A stretch of 6,001 nt of DNA from positions 1 to 6,001 of the forward strand of contig SXNB01000256.1 in the NCBI GenBank assembly GCA_005777205.1. Direction: 5' to 3'. The DNA comes from Burkholderiales bacterium (lineage in GTDB: Bacteria > Pseudomonadota > Gammaproteobacteria > Burkholderiales > SG8-39). Of this stretch, positions 5,935 to 6,001 are shown in pieces. Position 1 is the stretch's first letter, and every line of letters starts with the position of its first letter. The translations under genes were made by a program, and so were the position numbers. Under the pieces are notes generated by a model. That model was not told the DNA's origin and ran no database searches. It saw only the letters and a program-made list of their open reading frames with translations.

Positions 5935-6001
5935 ATGATCATCGCGCCGCCGTCCACTGGGATGGCGTGCCCGGTGATGTGCCGCCCGGCTTCCGAGGCA
6001 A
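5931..6001 (-). CDS. SDR-family oxidoreductase, C-terminal end only
   Basis: The last 22 codons plus the stop of a gene that enters from the right edge on the - strand. The translated tail is ASEAGRHITGHAIPVDGG followed by AMII and a TGA stop. The T-G-x-x-x-x-V-D-G-G pattern is the conserved C-terminal signature of classical FabG-like short-chain dehydrogenases, where this strand lies near the cofactor pocket and tetramer interface. The catalytic Tyr and Lys lie outside the window, so cofactor and substrate cannot be judged. Its TGA (5931-5933) overlaps the ATG of the thioesterase gene, so the two form an operon on the - strand, probably concerned with another CoA-linked oxidation step. Confidence 0.85.
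   Translation of the reverse strand, partial: ASEAGRHITGHAIPVDGGAMII

Noticed and set aside
5513..5938. Small + strand open frames opposite the thioesterase (5513-5716 and 5720-5938)
   Set aside because: They are antisense to a well-conserved hotdog thioesterase and show no family features of their own.

Overview
The window looks like a piece of chromosome from a high-GC proteobacterium, most likely a betaproteobacterium (Burkholderiales or Rhodocyclales type). The evidence is G/C-rich third codon positions, a tightly packed catabolic operon, a PimC/PimD-style pair of acyl-CoA dehydrogenases, a YfcG-type glutathione transferase, and a REP-like palindrome with a GGGACAGACCACG core that I associate with such genomes. 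The taxonomic call is inference; there is no rRNA or other marker gene in the window.

Region 1 (1-4194, + strand) is one compact gene row. It holds the 3' end of an acyl-CoA dehydrogenase (large subunit type), a second acyl-CoA dehydrogenase (small subunit type, PimD-like), a zinc-independent MDR-family NADP-dependent enone reductase, a Nu-class/YfcG-like glutathione transferase, and an SDR oxidoreductase. Gaps are 2, 12 and 8 bases, and the last pair overlaps by 14 bases, so co-transcription and translational coupling are expected. The two dehydrogenases probably form a heteromeric enzyme: the first carries a helix-G glutamate suitable as catalytic base, while the second has neither of the two known catalytic carboxylates. 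Together the genes suggest CoA-dependent oxidation of an unusual (cyclic, branched, dicarboxylic or aromatic-derived) acid plus redox and glutathione chemistry on carbonyl or enone intermediates. The substrate cannot be read from the sequence.

Region 2 (4193-4249) is a long inverted repeat that begins inside the stop codon of the SDR gene and is followed by five T residues. It may double as a terminator. The only plausible near N-terminal starts for the next gene, a 12-helix MFS transporter (to 5444), are a GTG in the hairpin loop and a TTG just after the hairpin, so the repeat appears to have taken over this gene junction. A 17-base exact copy of the repeat core lies inside the thioesterase gene at 5601-5617.

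Region 3 (5445-6001) has a short intergenic stretch between converging genes, with a perfect 14-base palindrome (5442-5455) at the transporter stop. It is followed on the - strand by a PaaI-type hotdog thioesterase and the C-terminal end of a second SDR gene, coupled by an ATGA overlap. No RNA gene, CRISPR array, transposase or phage gene is visible.
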